From Rhodanobacter sp. (lineage in GTDB: Bacteria > Pseudomonadota > Gammaproteobacteria > Xanthomonadales > Rhodanobacteraceae): DNA of 13,126 nt. The position numbers and the translations under genes are program-made. The DNA lies in the NCBI GenBank assembly GCA_026193555.1, contig JAPHUU010000330.1, forward strand, positions 1 to 13,126, given 5' to 3'. The notes under the pieces were generated by a model. It did no database searches and had not been told where the DNA came from. It was given only the letters and a program-made list of their open reading frames with translations. Shown here one piece after another: positions 1 to 7,239 of the stretch. Every line of letters starts with the position of its first letter. The first letter of the stretch is position 1.

Positions 1-420
1 GGCATAGGCACCGAACGGGCGCCCGAACCCTTTCACGATCTCCAGCGCCGCCGCTATCGCCTCGGGACGTGAGCAATTCACCAGAACCGCCTCGGGCGCA
101 TAGTCCGCCACGATCTGCGCCAGGTCGCCCACCCCCTCGCCCGACCGCAGGCGCGTGCCGTCATCATCCATCACCGTGACGGACAACCAATAGGGCTTGC
201 CGCAGCCTTTGACCGCACGCAACGCCCCCTCGGCCTGTGCAACCGAGGCCGCGGTTTCGATCAGGAAGAAATCCACCCGGTCTTTCATATGCGCGACGTT
301 CTCGGCGTACATTTTCGCCGCCACCTCCGGCTCCGGGCAGATGTCGGGCCGGTAGGACGCGCCCAAAGGCCCCAATGCCCCGGCAATCCGCCCCGATCCA
401 TGCGCGGCCACTGCCGCCTC
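1..420 (-). pseudogene. Homocysteine S-methyltransferase (BHMT/MmuM-like) internal fragment, lacking its own start and its end
   Basis: Residues from about 156 to 295 of the frame starting at 885 match the central to C-terminal part of pfam S-methyl_trans enzymes, which move a methyl group from betaine or S-methylmethionine to homocysteine. Visible family features are HGSGRIAGALGPLGASYRPD (residues 162-181), FLIETAAS with the substrate-site Glu (210), the turn DDDGTRLRSGE, and VNCSRPEA with the first zinc-ligand Cys (271). The later Cys-Cys zinc motif would lie beyond the left edge. About 130 N-terminal residues of the TIM barrel are absent, so no working enzyme is expected from this frame. 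Codon use differs from the adaptor part: 4 of 9 leucines are TTG here against 1 of 18 there, and there is an ATA isoleucine. The wording resembles alphaproteobacterial (Rhodobacterales) enzymes as I remember them; that origin is inference. Confidence 0.8.
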
Positions 421-885
421 GGCCTCATCCAGCGCCGCCACGCTCACGGCACCGGACGCGCCAAGCACGCGCATCCGGCGCACGTCACGCGTCGCCAGGT
501 CGGCATCCGCCTGTGCCGCGGCCTGACGCTGCCGCGCCGCCTGCATCGATGCCTTTGCCGCCTGCTCCTCGGCCAGCAGGCGGCCCCGGTTGGCCGGATC
601 CAGCAGCGCCGCCCGCGCCGGCTCGATCACCGCCAGCACCTGCCCGGCCTTGACCGCATCGCCCTGCAGCAGGTTGATCCGCTGCAGGGTGCCGGTGATC
701 GGTGCCGACAGCAGCCAGCGCCGCGGCAGTTCCGTGCGGCCCTCCTCCTCGAAGTGCTGCACCAGCGGACCGCGGCGAACACTCGCCACATCCACCGGCC
801 GCGGTGCCGACTGCAATGCCCACATCGCCACCGCCAGCACCACGGCGACGACGACGATGGACACGATCAGGTTGCGGCGTTTCAT
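1..885 (-). CDS. HlyD-family periplasmic adaptor (N-terminal part) joined in frame to a homocysteine S-methyltransferase fragment; 3' end beyond the window
   Basis: The frame is open from an ATG at 885 to the left edge (295 codons, no stop). Residues 1-158 are a typical membrane-fusion protein of an ABC exporter. There is an N-terminal membrane anchor (about 5-24), a biotinyl-lipoyl half-domain (about 61-89, containing APITGTLQRI and GDAVKAGQVLAVIEP), and the first arm of an alpha-helical hairpin rich in Ala, Gln and Arg (about 100-158) that ends at the usual turn GAVSVAALDEAEAA. The returning arm, second lipoyl half and beta-barrel are missing; families of this kind usually run to about 350-400 residues. 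From about residue 160 the sequence is instead a homocysteine S-methyltransferase. The start lies 17 bp after the FtsX permease stop, with a weak GGA about 9 nt upstream, so it is the third gene of the exporter operon. The HlyD call for residues 1-158 is firm. Treating the whole frame as one real protein is not advised. Confidence 0.75.
   Translation of the reverse strand, partial: MKRRNLIVSIVVVAVVLAVAMWALQSAPRPVDVASVRRGPLVQHFEEEGRTELPRRWLLSAPITGTLQRINLLQGDAVKAGQVLAVIEPARAALLDPANRGRLLAEEQAAKASMQAARQRQAAAQADADLATRDVRRMRVLGASGAVSVAALDEAEAAVAAHGSGRIAGALGPLGASYRPDICPEPEVAAKMYAENVAHMKDRVDFFLIETAASVAQAEGALRAVKGCGKPYWLSVTVMDDDGTRLRSGEGVGDLAQIVADYAPEAVLVNCSRPEAIAAALEIVKGFGRPFGAYA
412..435 (-). other. 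Junction between HlyD-type and methyltransferase sequence
   Basis: The codons for ALDEAEAA (residues 151-158 of the frame starting at 885) fit both partners. HlyD hairpins typically turn at GAVS..ALDEAEAA, and bacterial homocysteine S-methyltransferases commonly carry a similar Ala/Leu/Asp/Glu-rich helix just before HGSGRIAG. The exact breakpoint is therefore ambiguous within about 24 bp. Such shared sequence would allow a k-mer-driven assembly join or a microhomology-mediated recombination. The frame is kept across the join and no stop, repeat or mobile-element end is present. Confidence 0.6.
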
Positions 886-902
886 GCTCACGATTCCAGT
901 CC

Positions 903-3269
903 TCACTCGCGGGTCTTCAGTACCGCGATCAGATCCAGCCGGGCGATTCGCCGGCGTACCAGCAGGGCGGAGACGACGCTGGCACCCAGCACCATCATGC
1001 CGGCAAAGGCATAGGTGGCGGTGGTCAGCCACACCGGCACGCGGAACAGCTCGGACTGGAAGCCCTGCGCCATCACCCAGCACAGCCACCAGCCGGCGGT
1101 GAAGCCGAGCGGCAGCGACGCCGCCACCAGCAGCCCCAGTTGCCCCAGCAGCAACGCGCTGACCTCGCCCTCGGTCATGCCCAGCACGCGCAGGCTGGCC
1201 AGCTCGCGCCCGCGCTCGGACAGGCTGATCCGCGCGGCGTTGTAGACCAGCCCGAAATTGATCACTCCGCCGAGCAGCGCGGCGACCCAGGTGAACACCA
1301 GCAGGCTCTCGCCCATGGTGTCGTAGAAGCTGCGCACCGAGGCCAGCCGCGAGCTGATGCCAGCCACCCACGGGCGCCGGTCCAGTCGCGCGTAGACATC
1401 GGGTTCCGCGCCGGGAGTGACGCCCAGCAGTACGCCGGAGACCACGTCGCCATCGCCCAGCAGCCGGTTCAGCGCATCCAGATCCATGTAGCCCTGGGCA
1501 CCGATGTACTCGTGCACGAAGCCGGCCACGCGCACGCTGCGCAGGCGTCGGTGTCCATCCAGCGCCTGCACCTGGATCTCGTCACCGGGCTGCAGCGCCA
1601 GCATGCCTTGCAGGTAGTCGGTCAGCAGCACCCCATCGGTCCGTGGCATCACCGGTCGCAACTGGGTGTCCAGCGGCCGCCGCAGGCGTGCCCCGGGCGG
1701 CAGACCCTCGATCATGGTGCGGTAGCTGCGATGGCCATGGATCAGGCGCACCGGCGCCATCCGCAGCGGCTCGGCGTCGCGCACCCCGGGCAGCGCGGCC
1801 AGCTCGAACAGCGCCTGGCGCGGCGCCGGCTCAATGAACGTCACCGCCAGATCGTGGCGCTGGGCGATGCTCAGCTGGGTGTCGACCATGTGCTCGATCG
1901 CATCGCCCTGGAAGCGGCCCACCATCATCACCGCGCAAGCCATCGACAGTCCGAGCACGGTAAACAAGGCGCGTCCGGGTCGACGCTCGAGATCGCGCAG
2001 AGCCATCCGTGCCGGCTGCGAAAGCCAGCGCTGCAGACCCAGCCGTTCGATCAAGGTGGGCCCGAAGCGCGGCGGTGCGGGTGCCCGCATCGCCTCGGCC
2101 GGCGGCAATCGCACGGCAGCGCGCAGTGCCATCAGCGCACCGGCCGCCGCCGCGGCCAGGCTCACCGCCACGCCGGTGGTCATCGCCCGGGTACTGAGGT
2201 GGTAGGCGAGGAAGGGAAAGCGATAGATGCCCTGGTAGACATGCGCCAGCCAGTGCCCCTGCACGGCGCCCAGGGCGACGCCCAGCAGCGCACCGGTCAG
2301 CGCAATCACCGCGGCCATGCCCAGGTAGTGGCCGGCCAACGCGCGGTCGCGGTAGCCGAACGCCTTCAGCACGCCGATCTGGTCGCGCTGCGTGCCCAGC
2401 AGCCGCATCAACACCACGTGCAGCAGGAAGGCAGCCACGCCCAGGAAGATTGCCGGGAACAACCGCGCCATGGTGCGCAGCTGGCGCATTTCCTCCTCCA
2501 GGTAGCGCGCCGAGGTCTGCTCGTGGCGACCGTAGGCGCCAACCCCGCCATAGCGCGCCAGCAAGCGGTCGAGGTCGACGATCACCGCGGATGGACGGGT
2601 GCCCGGCAGCAGGCGCAGCACCACGTTGTTGAACGCACCGTCCATGTTAAGCGCCTTTTCCATCGCGTGGCGGTTCATCCACAGCACGGCATAACGCTGG
2701 AAGTCGGGAAACACCGCGCCGGGCGGACTCTGGTAGACGTATTCGGGCGAGGTGCCGACACCGACCACGCGAATCCAGCGCTGGCGTCCGCGCAATGTCA
2801 GCCGCAACGTGTCGCCGGCACGAAGTGCGTGCGCCTCCGCGAACGCCTCGCCCACCACCACCTCGTTGTCGACGTCCGGATCGGGCAGGCGTCCGCTGCG
2901 CAGCTGCACCCGGTTGAGCAGCGGCTGGCCACCGCGGATCGGCAACGACACCACCTCGGCACGCACCGGCTCGTTGAAAGCCGGCACGCCCAGCGTGGCC
3001 ATCGCCAGCAGCCGCGTCTGCGCGGTCTGCACGCCCGGCACCGCCTGCAACTGCGGCACCAGCGTATCGGGTGCGCGCTTGAGCGGTGCCCACAGGTCGG
3101 CCAGCGCGCCGTCGCGGTAGAACAGTTCGCGGGTCGCGGTGAGCGACTCGTAGGTGGATTGCGACATCACCAGCGTGGCGACACCACCGGCGATCACCAG
3201 CGCGATCGCCAGCGCCTGCCCGCGCAGATGCCACAGATCGCGCCAGCCCTTGCGGGTCAACGCGCTCAC
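903..3269 (-). CDS. FtsX-type ABC transporter permease, two-repeat (ABC3) form
   Basis: This 788-residue inner-membrane protein is the membrane half of an exporter driven by the ATPase encoded just upstream. It has two copies of the FtsX plan: a first membrane helix (about 17-36) with a large periplasmic domain, then a three-helix FtsX core (about 270-385); and a second lone helix (about 434-452) with a periplasmic domain, then a second core (about 655-772). Each core carries the cytoplasmic coupling loop that contacts the ATPase, seen as [12 protein letters not shown] (295-306) and [15 protein letters not shown] (685-699). The start is a GTG at 3269 whose GTGA overlaps the ATPase stop by 4 bp; a GGGAG sits about 8 nt upstream. 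The overlap implies translational coupling. The two-repeat layout resembles YbbP-like permeases rather than the four-helix MacB or LolC/E. Substrate is unknown; lipids, lipoproteins or small amphipathic compounds are possible but unproven. Confidence 0.9.
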   Translation of the reverse strand: MSALTRKGWRDLWHLRGQALAIALVIAGGVATLVMSQSTYESLTATRELFYRDGALADLWAPLKRAPDTLVPQLQAVPGVQTAQTRLLAMATLGVPAFNEPVRAEVVSLPIRGGQPLLNRVQLRSGRLPDPDVDNEVVVGEAFAEAHALRAGDTLRLTLRGRQRWIRVVGVGTSPEYVYQSPPGAVFPDFQRYAVLWMNRHAMEKALNMDGAFNNVVLRLLPGTRPSAVIVDLDRLLARYGGVGAYGRHEQTSARYLEEEMRQLRTMARLFPAIFLGVAAFLLHVVLMRLLGTQRDQIGVLKAFGYRDRALAGHYLGMAAVIALTGALLGVALGAVQGHWLAHVYQGIYRFPFLAYHLSTRAMTTGVAVSLAAAAAGALMALRAAVRLPPAEAMRAPAPPRFGPTLIERLGLQRWLSQPARMALRDLERRPGRALFTVLGLSMACAVMMVGRFQGDAIEHMVDTQLSIAQRHDLAVTFIEPAPRQALFELAALPGVRDAEPLRMAPVRLIHGHRSYRTMIEGLPPGARLRRPLDTQLRPVMPRTDGVLLTDYLQGMLALQPGDEIQVQALDGHRRLRSVRVAGFVHEYIGAQGYMDLDALNRLLGDGDVVSGVLLGVTPGAEPDVYARLDRRPWVAGISSRLASVRSFYDTMGESLLVFTWVAALLGGVINFGLVYNAARISLSERGRELASLRVLGMTEGEVSALLLGQLGLLVAASLPLGFTAGWWLCWVMAQGFQSELFRVPVWLTTATYAFAGMMVLGASVVSALLVRRRIARLDLIAVLKTRE

Positions 3270-3997
3270 CAGCTCAGCTCCCGTGCCGGGGTGCGCTGCG
3301 TGGGGCGTTCCTCGCGCACGATGCGGCCGTCGCCCAGGTACAGCACGCGATGCGCCATGCGGGCGATATCGGCGTTGTGGGTGATCACCACGGTGGTGGT
3401 GCCCAGTTCCGTATTGACCCGCTCCAGCGCCTCCAGCACGCGCACGCCGGTAGCCGAATCGAGCGCGCCGGTGGGCTCGTCGCAGAGCAGCACCGCCGGC
3501 CGCTTGGCGATGGCACGGGCAATCGCCACCCGCTGCTGCTGGCCGCCGGACAGCTGCGCCGGAAAATGATCCATGCGATCAGCAAGATCGACCCGCGCCA
3601 GCGCTTCCTCCGGCGTCATCGGGTCTTCGGCGATCTCGGTGACGATCGCCACGTTCTCGCGCGCGGTGAGGCTGGGAATGAGGTTATAGAACTGGAACAC
3701 GAAACCGACATGTTCGCGACGGAACAGGGTCAACTCGCGCTGGTCGGCACCGGTGAGGTGATGGCCCTCGTACCAGACCTCGCCGGCGGTCGGCACGTCG
3801 AGTCCGCCGAGGATGTTCATCAGCGTCGACTTGCCGCTGCCCGAGGGCCCCAGCAGCACCACGAACTCGCTGCGGAACAGATCCAGATCCACTCCCCGCA
3901 GCGCCTGCACCTCGACCTCACCCATGCGATAGGTCTTGGTCAGCCCCCGGGCATGAAACACCGGTTCGGCAACGGGCGGAGGCGAAACCGTGCTCAT
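3266..3997 (-). CDS. ABC transporter ATP-binding protein, LolD/MacB/DevA type
   Basis: This 243-residue cytoplasmic nucleotide-binding subunit powers the FtsX-type permease encoded next to it. All ATPase motifs are intact: Walker A GPSGSGKS (50-57), Q-loop Gln102 in VFQFYNL, signature LSGGQQQR (149-156), Walker B VLLCDEP with catalytic Glu (169-175), D-loop GALD (177-180) and switch His207 in VVITHNAD. The pattern [20 protein letters not shown] near the start and the [13 protein letters not shown] stretch are typical of the MJ0796/LolD/MacB group. The ATG at 3997 has GGAG about 7 nt upstream. It is the first gene of an operon with the permease (4-bp overlap) and the HlyD-type adaptor, a DevA-C-B-like set. 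The adaptor indicates export across the periplasm, probably with a TolC-like outer-membrane partner encoded elsewhere. I give no gene symbol because the substrate cannot be read from sequence. Confidence 0.93.
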   Translation of the reverse strand: MSTVSPPPVAEPVFHARGLTKTYRMGEVEVQALRGVDLDLFRSEFVVLLGPSGSGKSTLMNILGGLDVPTAGEVWYEGHHLTGADQRELTLFRREHVGFVFQFYNLIPSLTARENVAIVTEIAEDPMTPEEALARVDLADRMDHFPAQLSGGQQQRVAIARAIAKRPAVLLCDEPTGALDSATGVRVLEALERVNTELGTTTVVITHNADIARMAHRVLYLGDGRIVREERPTQRTPARELSW

Positions 3998-4180
3998 GCA
4001 GGCGCTCCACGGCAGGACCGCCCGGAAGCGGTGACGGAAACCAGCCTAGCCGTCCGCTGCGCCTTGTTTCATGACTTCAGGCAACTTCGCGTGGATTCCC
4101 GCCCGATGCCTCGACGGCGTGCCCGTGCGCTGGCGATGCATCGCCACGGCCAGGCAGGCCATCGAACCTTCACCACCCGC
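3998..4180. other. Intergenic gap between hutF and the ABC exporter operon
   Basis: These 183 bp lie upstream of the ABC ATPase and downstream of hutF (both minus strand). The region must hold the exporter promoter and any hutF terminator. I find no clear -35/-10 pair. TAGGCT, about 45 nt upstream of the ATPase start on the minus strand, is a poor -10 match. I see no stem-loop followed by a T-run. A perfect 16-nt palindrome at 4131-4146 is listed separately. No short coding sequence is convincing. Confidence 0.5.
4131..4146. repeat. Perfect 16-nt palindrome in the hutF-ABC gap
   Basis: TGGCGATGCATCGCCA is its own reverse complement with no loop. It lies 35 bp past the hutF stop. It could be a dimeric repressor or activator site for the exporter operon, or part of a hutF 3' hairpin, but no T-run follows on the minus strand, so a classical terminator is unlikely. 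A perfect palindrome of this size can also occur by chance in a GC-rich window this long. Confidence 0.35.
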
Positions 4181-5548
4181 TCAGATGCCGGAAGCCAATC
4201 GCTCCACCACGCGTCGGTAGCGCTCGGCGATGCGTGCCTCGTCGTGATGCCGGAAATCGCGCACCACCCAGCGCCCGCCGCACATCACATCGCGGACCAG
4301 CGGCGTGTTGCCGGCGAACAGGAAGCTGTCCAGCACCGAACGGGTATCGCGGGCGGCCAGCAGCGGTGCGTTTTCGTCCAGCACGATCAGGTCGGCGCGG
4401 GCGCCGACGCGCAGTTCGCCCACGGGCAAACCGCTGGCCTGCGCGCCGCCGCGCAGCGCCGCGCGCCACAGCGTCTCACCCACGCTGGACGCTGTTTCGC
4501 GGGCGGCGATGTTGCGACGACGGGTGGCCAGCCGCTGGCCGTATTCCAGCCAGCGCAGCTCTTCCACCGGCGAGACCGAGATGTGCGAATCGCTGCCGAT
4601 GCCGAGCGTGCCGTGAGCGTCGAGATAGTCCGCCAGCGGGTAAAGGCCATCGCCGAGGTTGGCCTCGGTGGTCGGGCACAGGCCAGCCACCGCACCGCTG
4701 CGGGCCAGGCTGGCCAGTTCGGCCGCGGTGAGATGGGTGGCATGCACCAGGCACCAGCGGGCATCGACCTCGGCGTGATCGAACAGCCACTCCACCGGCC
4801 GTGCACCCCGCGTGGCGAGGCAGTCCTGCACTTCGCCGATCTGCTCGGCAATGTGGATATGGATCGGGCAGGTTCTTGCCATCTCGCTGGCGAGCACCTC
4901 GCGCATCGCCTGCTCCGGCACCGCTCGCAGCGAATGCAGCGCGATGCCCAGGTTCAGGTCATTGCTCTCGTGCGCACGCAGCGTTTCAAGCAGCCGCAGA
5001 TAACCTTCCACCTGATGACCGAAGCGGCGCTGCCGCGGGATCAGCGCACGACCATCGAAGCCACCGCTGATATACAGCACCGGCAGCAGGGTGAGCGCGA
5101 TACCGGCTTCGCGGGCCGCCTCGATCAGGGCCAGCGACATCGCCTCCGGCTGGGCGTAGGGCGTGCCATCCGGCTGATGGTGCAAGTAATGGAATTCGCA
5201 GACCTGGGTGTAGCCGGCCTTGAGCATCTCGACGTAGAGCTGCGCGGCGATCGCCTTGAGTTCATCCGGACCGATCGCGGCGGCGAACGCATACATCGTC
5301 TCGCGCCAGCTCCAGAAGTTGTCGTCGGTATTCCCGCGGCGCTCGGCCAGTCCGGCCATCGCGCGCTGGAACGCATGCGAGTGCAGGTTCGGCATGCCGG
5401 GCAGCACCCAGCGACCGAGCCGGTCGCCATCCTCCGTCTGCTGCAGCCGCCCATCCGCACCCACGCCCAGCGTGACCCCGGCCAGCCAGCCACCGGCTTG
5501 CCACAGCTGGTCGACCTTGAAGCGAAGATTGACTGTGGAATTACCCAT
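4181..5548 (-). CDS. hutF: Formimidoylglutamate deiminase (HutF)
   Basis: HutF is a cytoplasmic zinc amidohydrolase that turns N-formimidoyl-L-glutamate into N-formyl-L-glutamate and ammonia, the fourth step of the five-step histidine pathway used by pseudomonads and relatives. The 455-residue length is typical. Metal and active-site residues of the amidohydrolase barrel are in place: His56 and His58 in NLHSHAFQRAM, His205 in ALHSLRAVP, His232 and Glu235 in IHIHIAEQ, His269 in LVHATH, and Asp320 in GIGSDSHIS. The substrate-loop motif GLCPTTEANLGDGLYP (289-304) is characteristic of HutF and separates it from guanine or cytosine deaminases. The ATG at 5548 has a good GGAG 7 nt upstream. It is transcribed away from the GNAT-nitrilase gene, and the pathway partner hutI lies about 3.2 kb further right on the other strand. 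A formylglutamate hydrolase (HutG) would be needed next and is not in the window. Confidence 0.95.
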   Translation of the reverse strand: MGNSTVNLRFKVDQLWQAGGWLAGVTLGVGADGRLQQTEDGDRLGRWVLPGMPNLHSHAFQRAMAGLAERRGNTDDNFWSWRETMYAFAAAIGPDELKAIAAQLYVEMLKAGYTQVCEFHYLHHQPDGTPYAQPEAMSLALIEAAREAGIALTLLPVLYISGGFDGRALIPRQRRFGHQVEGYLRLLETLRAHESNDLNLGIALHSLRAVPEQAMREVLASEMARTCPIHIHIAEQIGEVQDCLATRGARPVEWLFDHAEVDARWCLVHATHLTAAELASLARSGAVAGLCPTTEANLGDGLYPLADYLDAHGTLGIGSDSHISVSPVEELRWLEYGQRLATRRRNIAARETASSVGETLWRAALRGGAQASGLPVGELRVGARADLIVLDENAPLLAARDTRSVLDSFLFAGNTPLVRDVMCGGRWVVRDFRHHDEARIAERYRRVVERLASGI

Positions 5549-5575
5549 GCGCCTGCTCCGTTGCCCGAGGCTGGC

Positions 5576-5581
5576 AGTGTA
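5576..5581 (-). promoter_or_regulatory. Candidate -10 element for hutF
   Basis: On the minus strand TACACT matches TATAAT at four of six positions. It ends 27 nt before the hutF ATG, which would leave a leader of roughly 20 nt containing the GGAG ribosome-binding site. No good -35 is found at 16-18 bp spacing; the hexamer there is GAAGAC-like. The upstream side abuts the palindrome at 5581-5597, so a protein bound there would block or contact RNA polymerase. Prediction only. Confidence 0.35.
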
Positions 5582-5597
5582 GCCGGCCGGGCCGGCT
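5581..5597. promoter_or_regulatory. Perfect inverted repeat in the hutF/GNAT-nitrilase divergent promoter region, possible operator
   Basis: AGCCGGCCGGGCCGGCT has two 8-nt arms that are exact reverse complements around one central G. Both flanking genes start here and diverge, so a terminator is not expected. The site would lie in the -10/-35 spacer of the predicted hutF promoter and about 44 nt upstream of the other gene's start. It does not look like the AT-rich HutC operator known from pseudomonads, so a different regulator, or chance in GC-rich DNA, must be considered. Confidence 0.35.
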
Positions 5598-5628
5598 CGT
5601 CTTCACCTGTGCCGCGTACATGAGCGGG

Positions 5629-5634
5629 CATAAT
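5629..5634 (+). promoter_or_regulatory. Candidate -10 box placed for leaderless transcription of the GNAT-nitrilase gene
   Basis: CATAAT is followed by exactly six bases (CGTCGC) and then the ATG at 5641. A -10 box occupying -12 to -7 would put the transcription start on the A of the start codon. There is no Shine-Dalgarno sequence before that ATG. The same arrangement occurs before clcA. A convincing -35 is not seen. Confidence 0.5.
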
Positions 5635-5640
5635 CGTCGC

Positions 5641-7206
5641 ATGGCCAAGAAAAACAGCGAACAGACTCCGCGACTCCAGGTGCGTCGGGCGACACCGGCC
5701 GACGTACCGGCCCTGGTCGAACTCACCGGACGGGTCTATTCCGCCGAATGGGGACATTCTGCCGAGATGCTGCGCTCCCAGCAGACCCACTTCCCGGAAG
5801 GCCAGTTCGTGGTCGAATACGAGGGCAAGGTGGTCGGCTACTGCGCCACGTTCCGCATCGACGAGGCCACCGCGCTGGCGCCGCACACCTGGACCCAGAT
5901 CACCGGCGGCGGCATGGCCTCCCGCCACAATCCGGATGGCGACTGGTTGTACGGCATGGAAGTGGTGGTGCATCCGGACTACCGAGGCATGCGCATCGGC
6001 CAGCGGCTGTATCAGGCACGCAAGCGACTGTGCACCGACCTCAAGCTGCGCGGCATCGTGTTCGGCGGTCGCATTCCCGGCCTGGCCAGGAACATCCAGC
6101 GTTACGGCAGCGCCGAGGCCTATGTGCAGGCAGTGATCGAAGGCAAGCGTCGCGACCTGACGCTGAGCTTCCAGCTCAACAACAATTTCGAACTGATCGG
6201 CCTGCTGCGTGCCTATGTGGCATCGGACCATGAGTCGCTGGGCTATGCCGCACACCTGATCTGGCGCAACCCGCGCCTGCACGACCAGCCGGACACGCCT
6301 TCGCCGTCGTCACCGCAACGGCTGCCCGATTCGGTGCGGGTCGCTTCGGTGCAGTACCAGCAACGGCGGATCACCTCGTTCGAGGAATTCGCCACCCAGG
6401 TCGAATACTTCACCGACATCGCCGCCGACTACAGCGCGGATTTCGTCACCTTCCCCGAGCTGATAACGCTGCAGCTGCTGTCGATCGAGAACACCGAACT
6501 GTCGCCGGTGGAGTCGATCCGCAAGCTCAGCCATTACACGCCCCGGGTGAAGGAGATGTTCAGCCGCCTGGCCGTCCGCTACAACATCAACATCATTGCC
6601 GGCACGCACCCGACTGAACAGTCCAACGGCGACATCCACAACGTCTGCTACGTGTGCCTGCGCGACGGGTCGATCCACGAGCGCGAGAAGCTGCACGTCA
6701 CGCCGAGCGAGCGCACCGTATGGAACATCACCGGTGGGGAAAGTGCGGCCACGATCCAGACCGACTGCGGCCCGATCGGGGTGATGATCTGCTACGACGC
6801 CGAATTTCCGGAAGTGGCGCGGCACCTCACCGACCAGGGTGCGTTGATCCTGTTCGTGCCGTTCTGCACCGACGTGCGCGAAGGCTACCTGCGCGTGCGC
6901 TATTGCGCGCAGGCCCGTGCGATCGAGAACCAGTGCTACGTGGTGATGTCCGGCAACGTCGGCAATCTGCCCGGGGTCAACAACTTCGATATCCAGTACG
7001 GCCAGAGCTGCATTCTCACTCCCAGCGACTTTCCGTTCGCCCGCGACGGCATCGCCGCCGACTCGACACCGAACATCGAGACCGTGCTGTTTGCCGAGCT
7101 GAGGTTGGAGAGCCTGGCGCGTGCACGCAATGCCGGCGCGGTGCAGAACCTGAAAGATCGCCGCTTCGACCTGTACGAAGCGCGCTGGCTTCCCCACCCA
7201 CGCTGA
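5641..7206 (+). CDS. Fusion of GNAT N-acetyltransferase and carbon-nitrogen hydrolase (nitrilase superfamily)
   Basis: This 521-residue, probably cytoplasmic, two-domain enzyme joins an N-terminal GNAT fold (about 11-200) to a nitrilase-superfamily domain (about 231-515) through a Ser/Pro-rich linker (216-230). The GNAT acetyl-CoA loop is seen as VVVHPDYRGMRIGQRLY (108-124). The hydrolase has a complete Glu-Lys-Cys triad: Glu273 in FVTFPELI, Lys350 in EREKLHVTPSE, and Cys384 in GVMICYDAEFPE. Such enzymes hydrolyse amides or nitriles through a thiol acyl-enzyme, but the substrate cannot be told from sequence. The same fusion is, as I recall, annotated in many bacteria without a proven function. 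I chose the ATG at 5641 because a -10 box sits six bases before it; an in-frame ATG at 5620 would add seven residues but lies upstream of that box. It is divergent from hutF and 33 bp before clcA. Confidence 0.9.
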   Translation: MAKKNSEQTPRLQVRRATPADVPALVELTGRVYSAEWGHSAEMLRSQQTHFPEGQFVVEYEGKVVGYCATFRIDEATALAPHTWTQITGGGMASRHNPDGDWLYGMEVVVHPDYRGMRIGQRLYQARKRLCTDLKLRGIVFGGRIPGLARNIQRYGSAEAYVQAVIEGKRRDLTLSFQLNNNFELIGLLRAYVASDHESLGYAAHLIWRNPRLHDQPDTPSPSSPQRLPDSVRVASVQYQQRRITSFEEFATQVEYFTDIAADYSADFVTFPELITLQLLSIENTELSPVESIRKLSHYTPRVKEMFSRLAVRYNINIIAGTHPTEQSNGDIHNVCYVCLRDGSIHEREKLHVTPSERTVWNITGGESAATIQTDCGPIGVMICYDAEFPEVARHLTDQGALILFVPFCTDVREGYLRVRYCAQARAIENQCYVVMSGNVGNLPGVNNFDIQYGQSCILTPSDFPFARDGIAADSTPNIETVLFAELRLESLARARNAGAVQNLKDRRFDLYEARWLPHPR

Positions 7207-7227
7207 ACGTGAAGCGCCAAGGTCTGC

Positions 7228-7233
7228 GATAAT
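7228..7233 (+). promoter_or_regulatory. Candidate -10 box placed for leaderless transcription of clcA
   Basis: GATAAT is followed by CGTCCG and then the clcA ATG at 7240, with the same six-base spacing as the box before the GNAT-nitrilase gene. The two sites share ATAATCGTC. There is no Shine-Dalgarno sequence near the start. The element lies in the 33-bp gap after the upstream stop, so clcA can probably be transcribed on its own. No clear -35 is seen. Confidence 0.5.
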
Positions 7234-7239
7234 CGTCCG

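Noticed and set aside
1-885. A genuine new HlyD-methyltransferase fusion enzyme
   Set aside because: Both domains are incomplete: half a hairpin with no beta-barrel, and a TIM barrel without its first third. Codon use changes at the join, so an artificial or degenerate join is far more likely. Kept as a finding to verify.
702-3569. A 955-codon plus-strand open frame opposite the FtsX permease and ABC ATPase
   Set aside because: It is antisense to two genes with intact family motifs. The product is a low-complexity His/Gln/Arg/Ala-rich string with no recognisable domain, as expected for a stop-poor antisense frame of GC-rich coding DNA.
3350-5623. A 757-codon plus-strand open frame opposite hutF and the ABC ATPase
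   Set aside because: Antisense shadow of well-supported genes with His/Arg/Gln-rich composition and no motif.
5125-6282. A 385-codon minus-strand frame covering the hutF start and the GNAT domain antisense
   Set aside because: It overlaps hutF in another frame and lies antisense to the GNAT-nitrilase gene. No family features, and it would run through the divergent promoter region.
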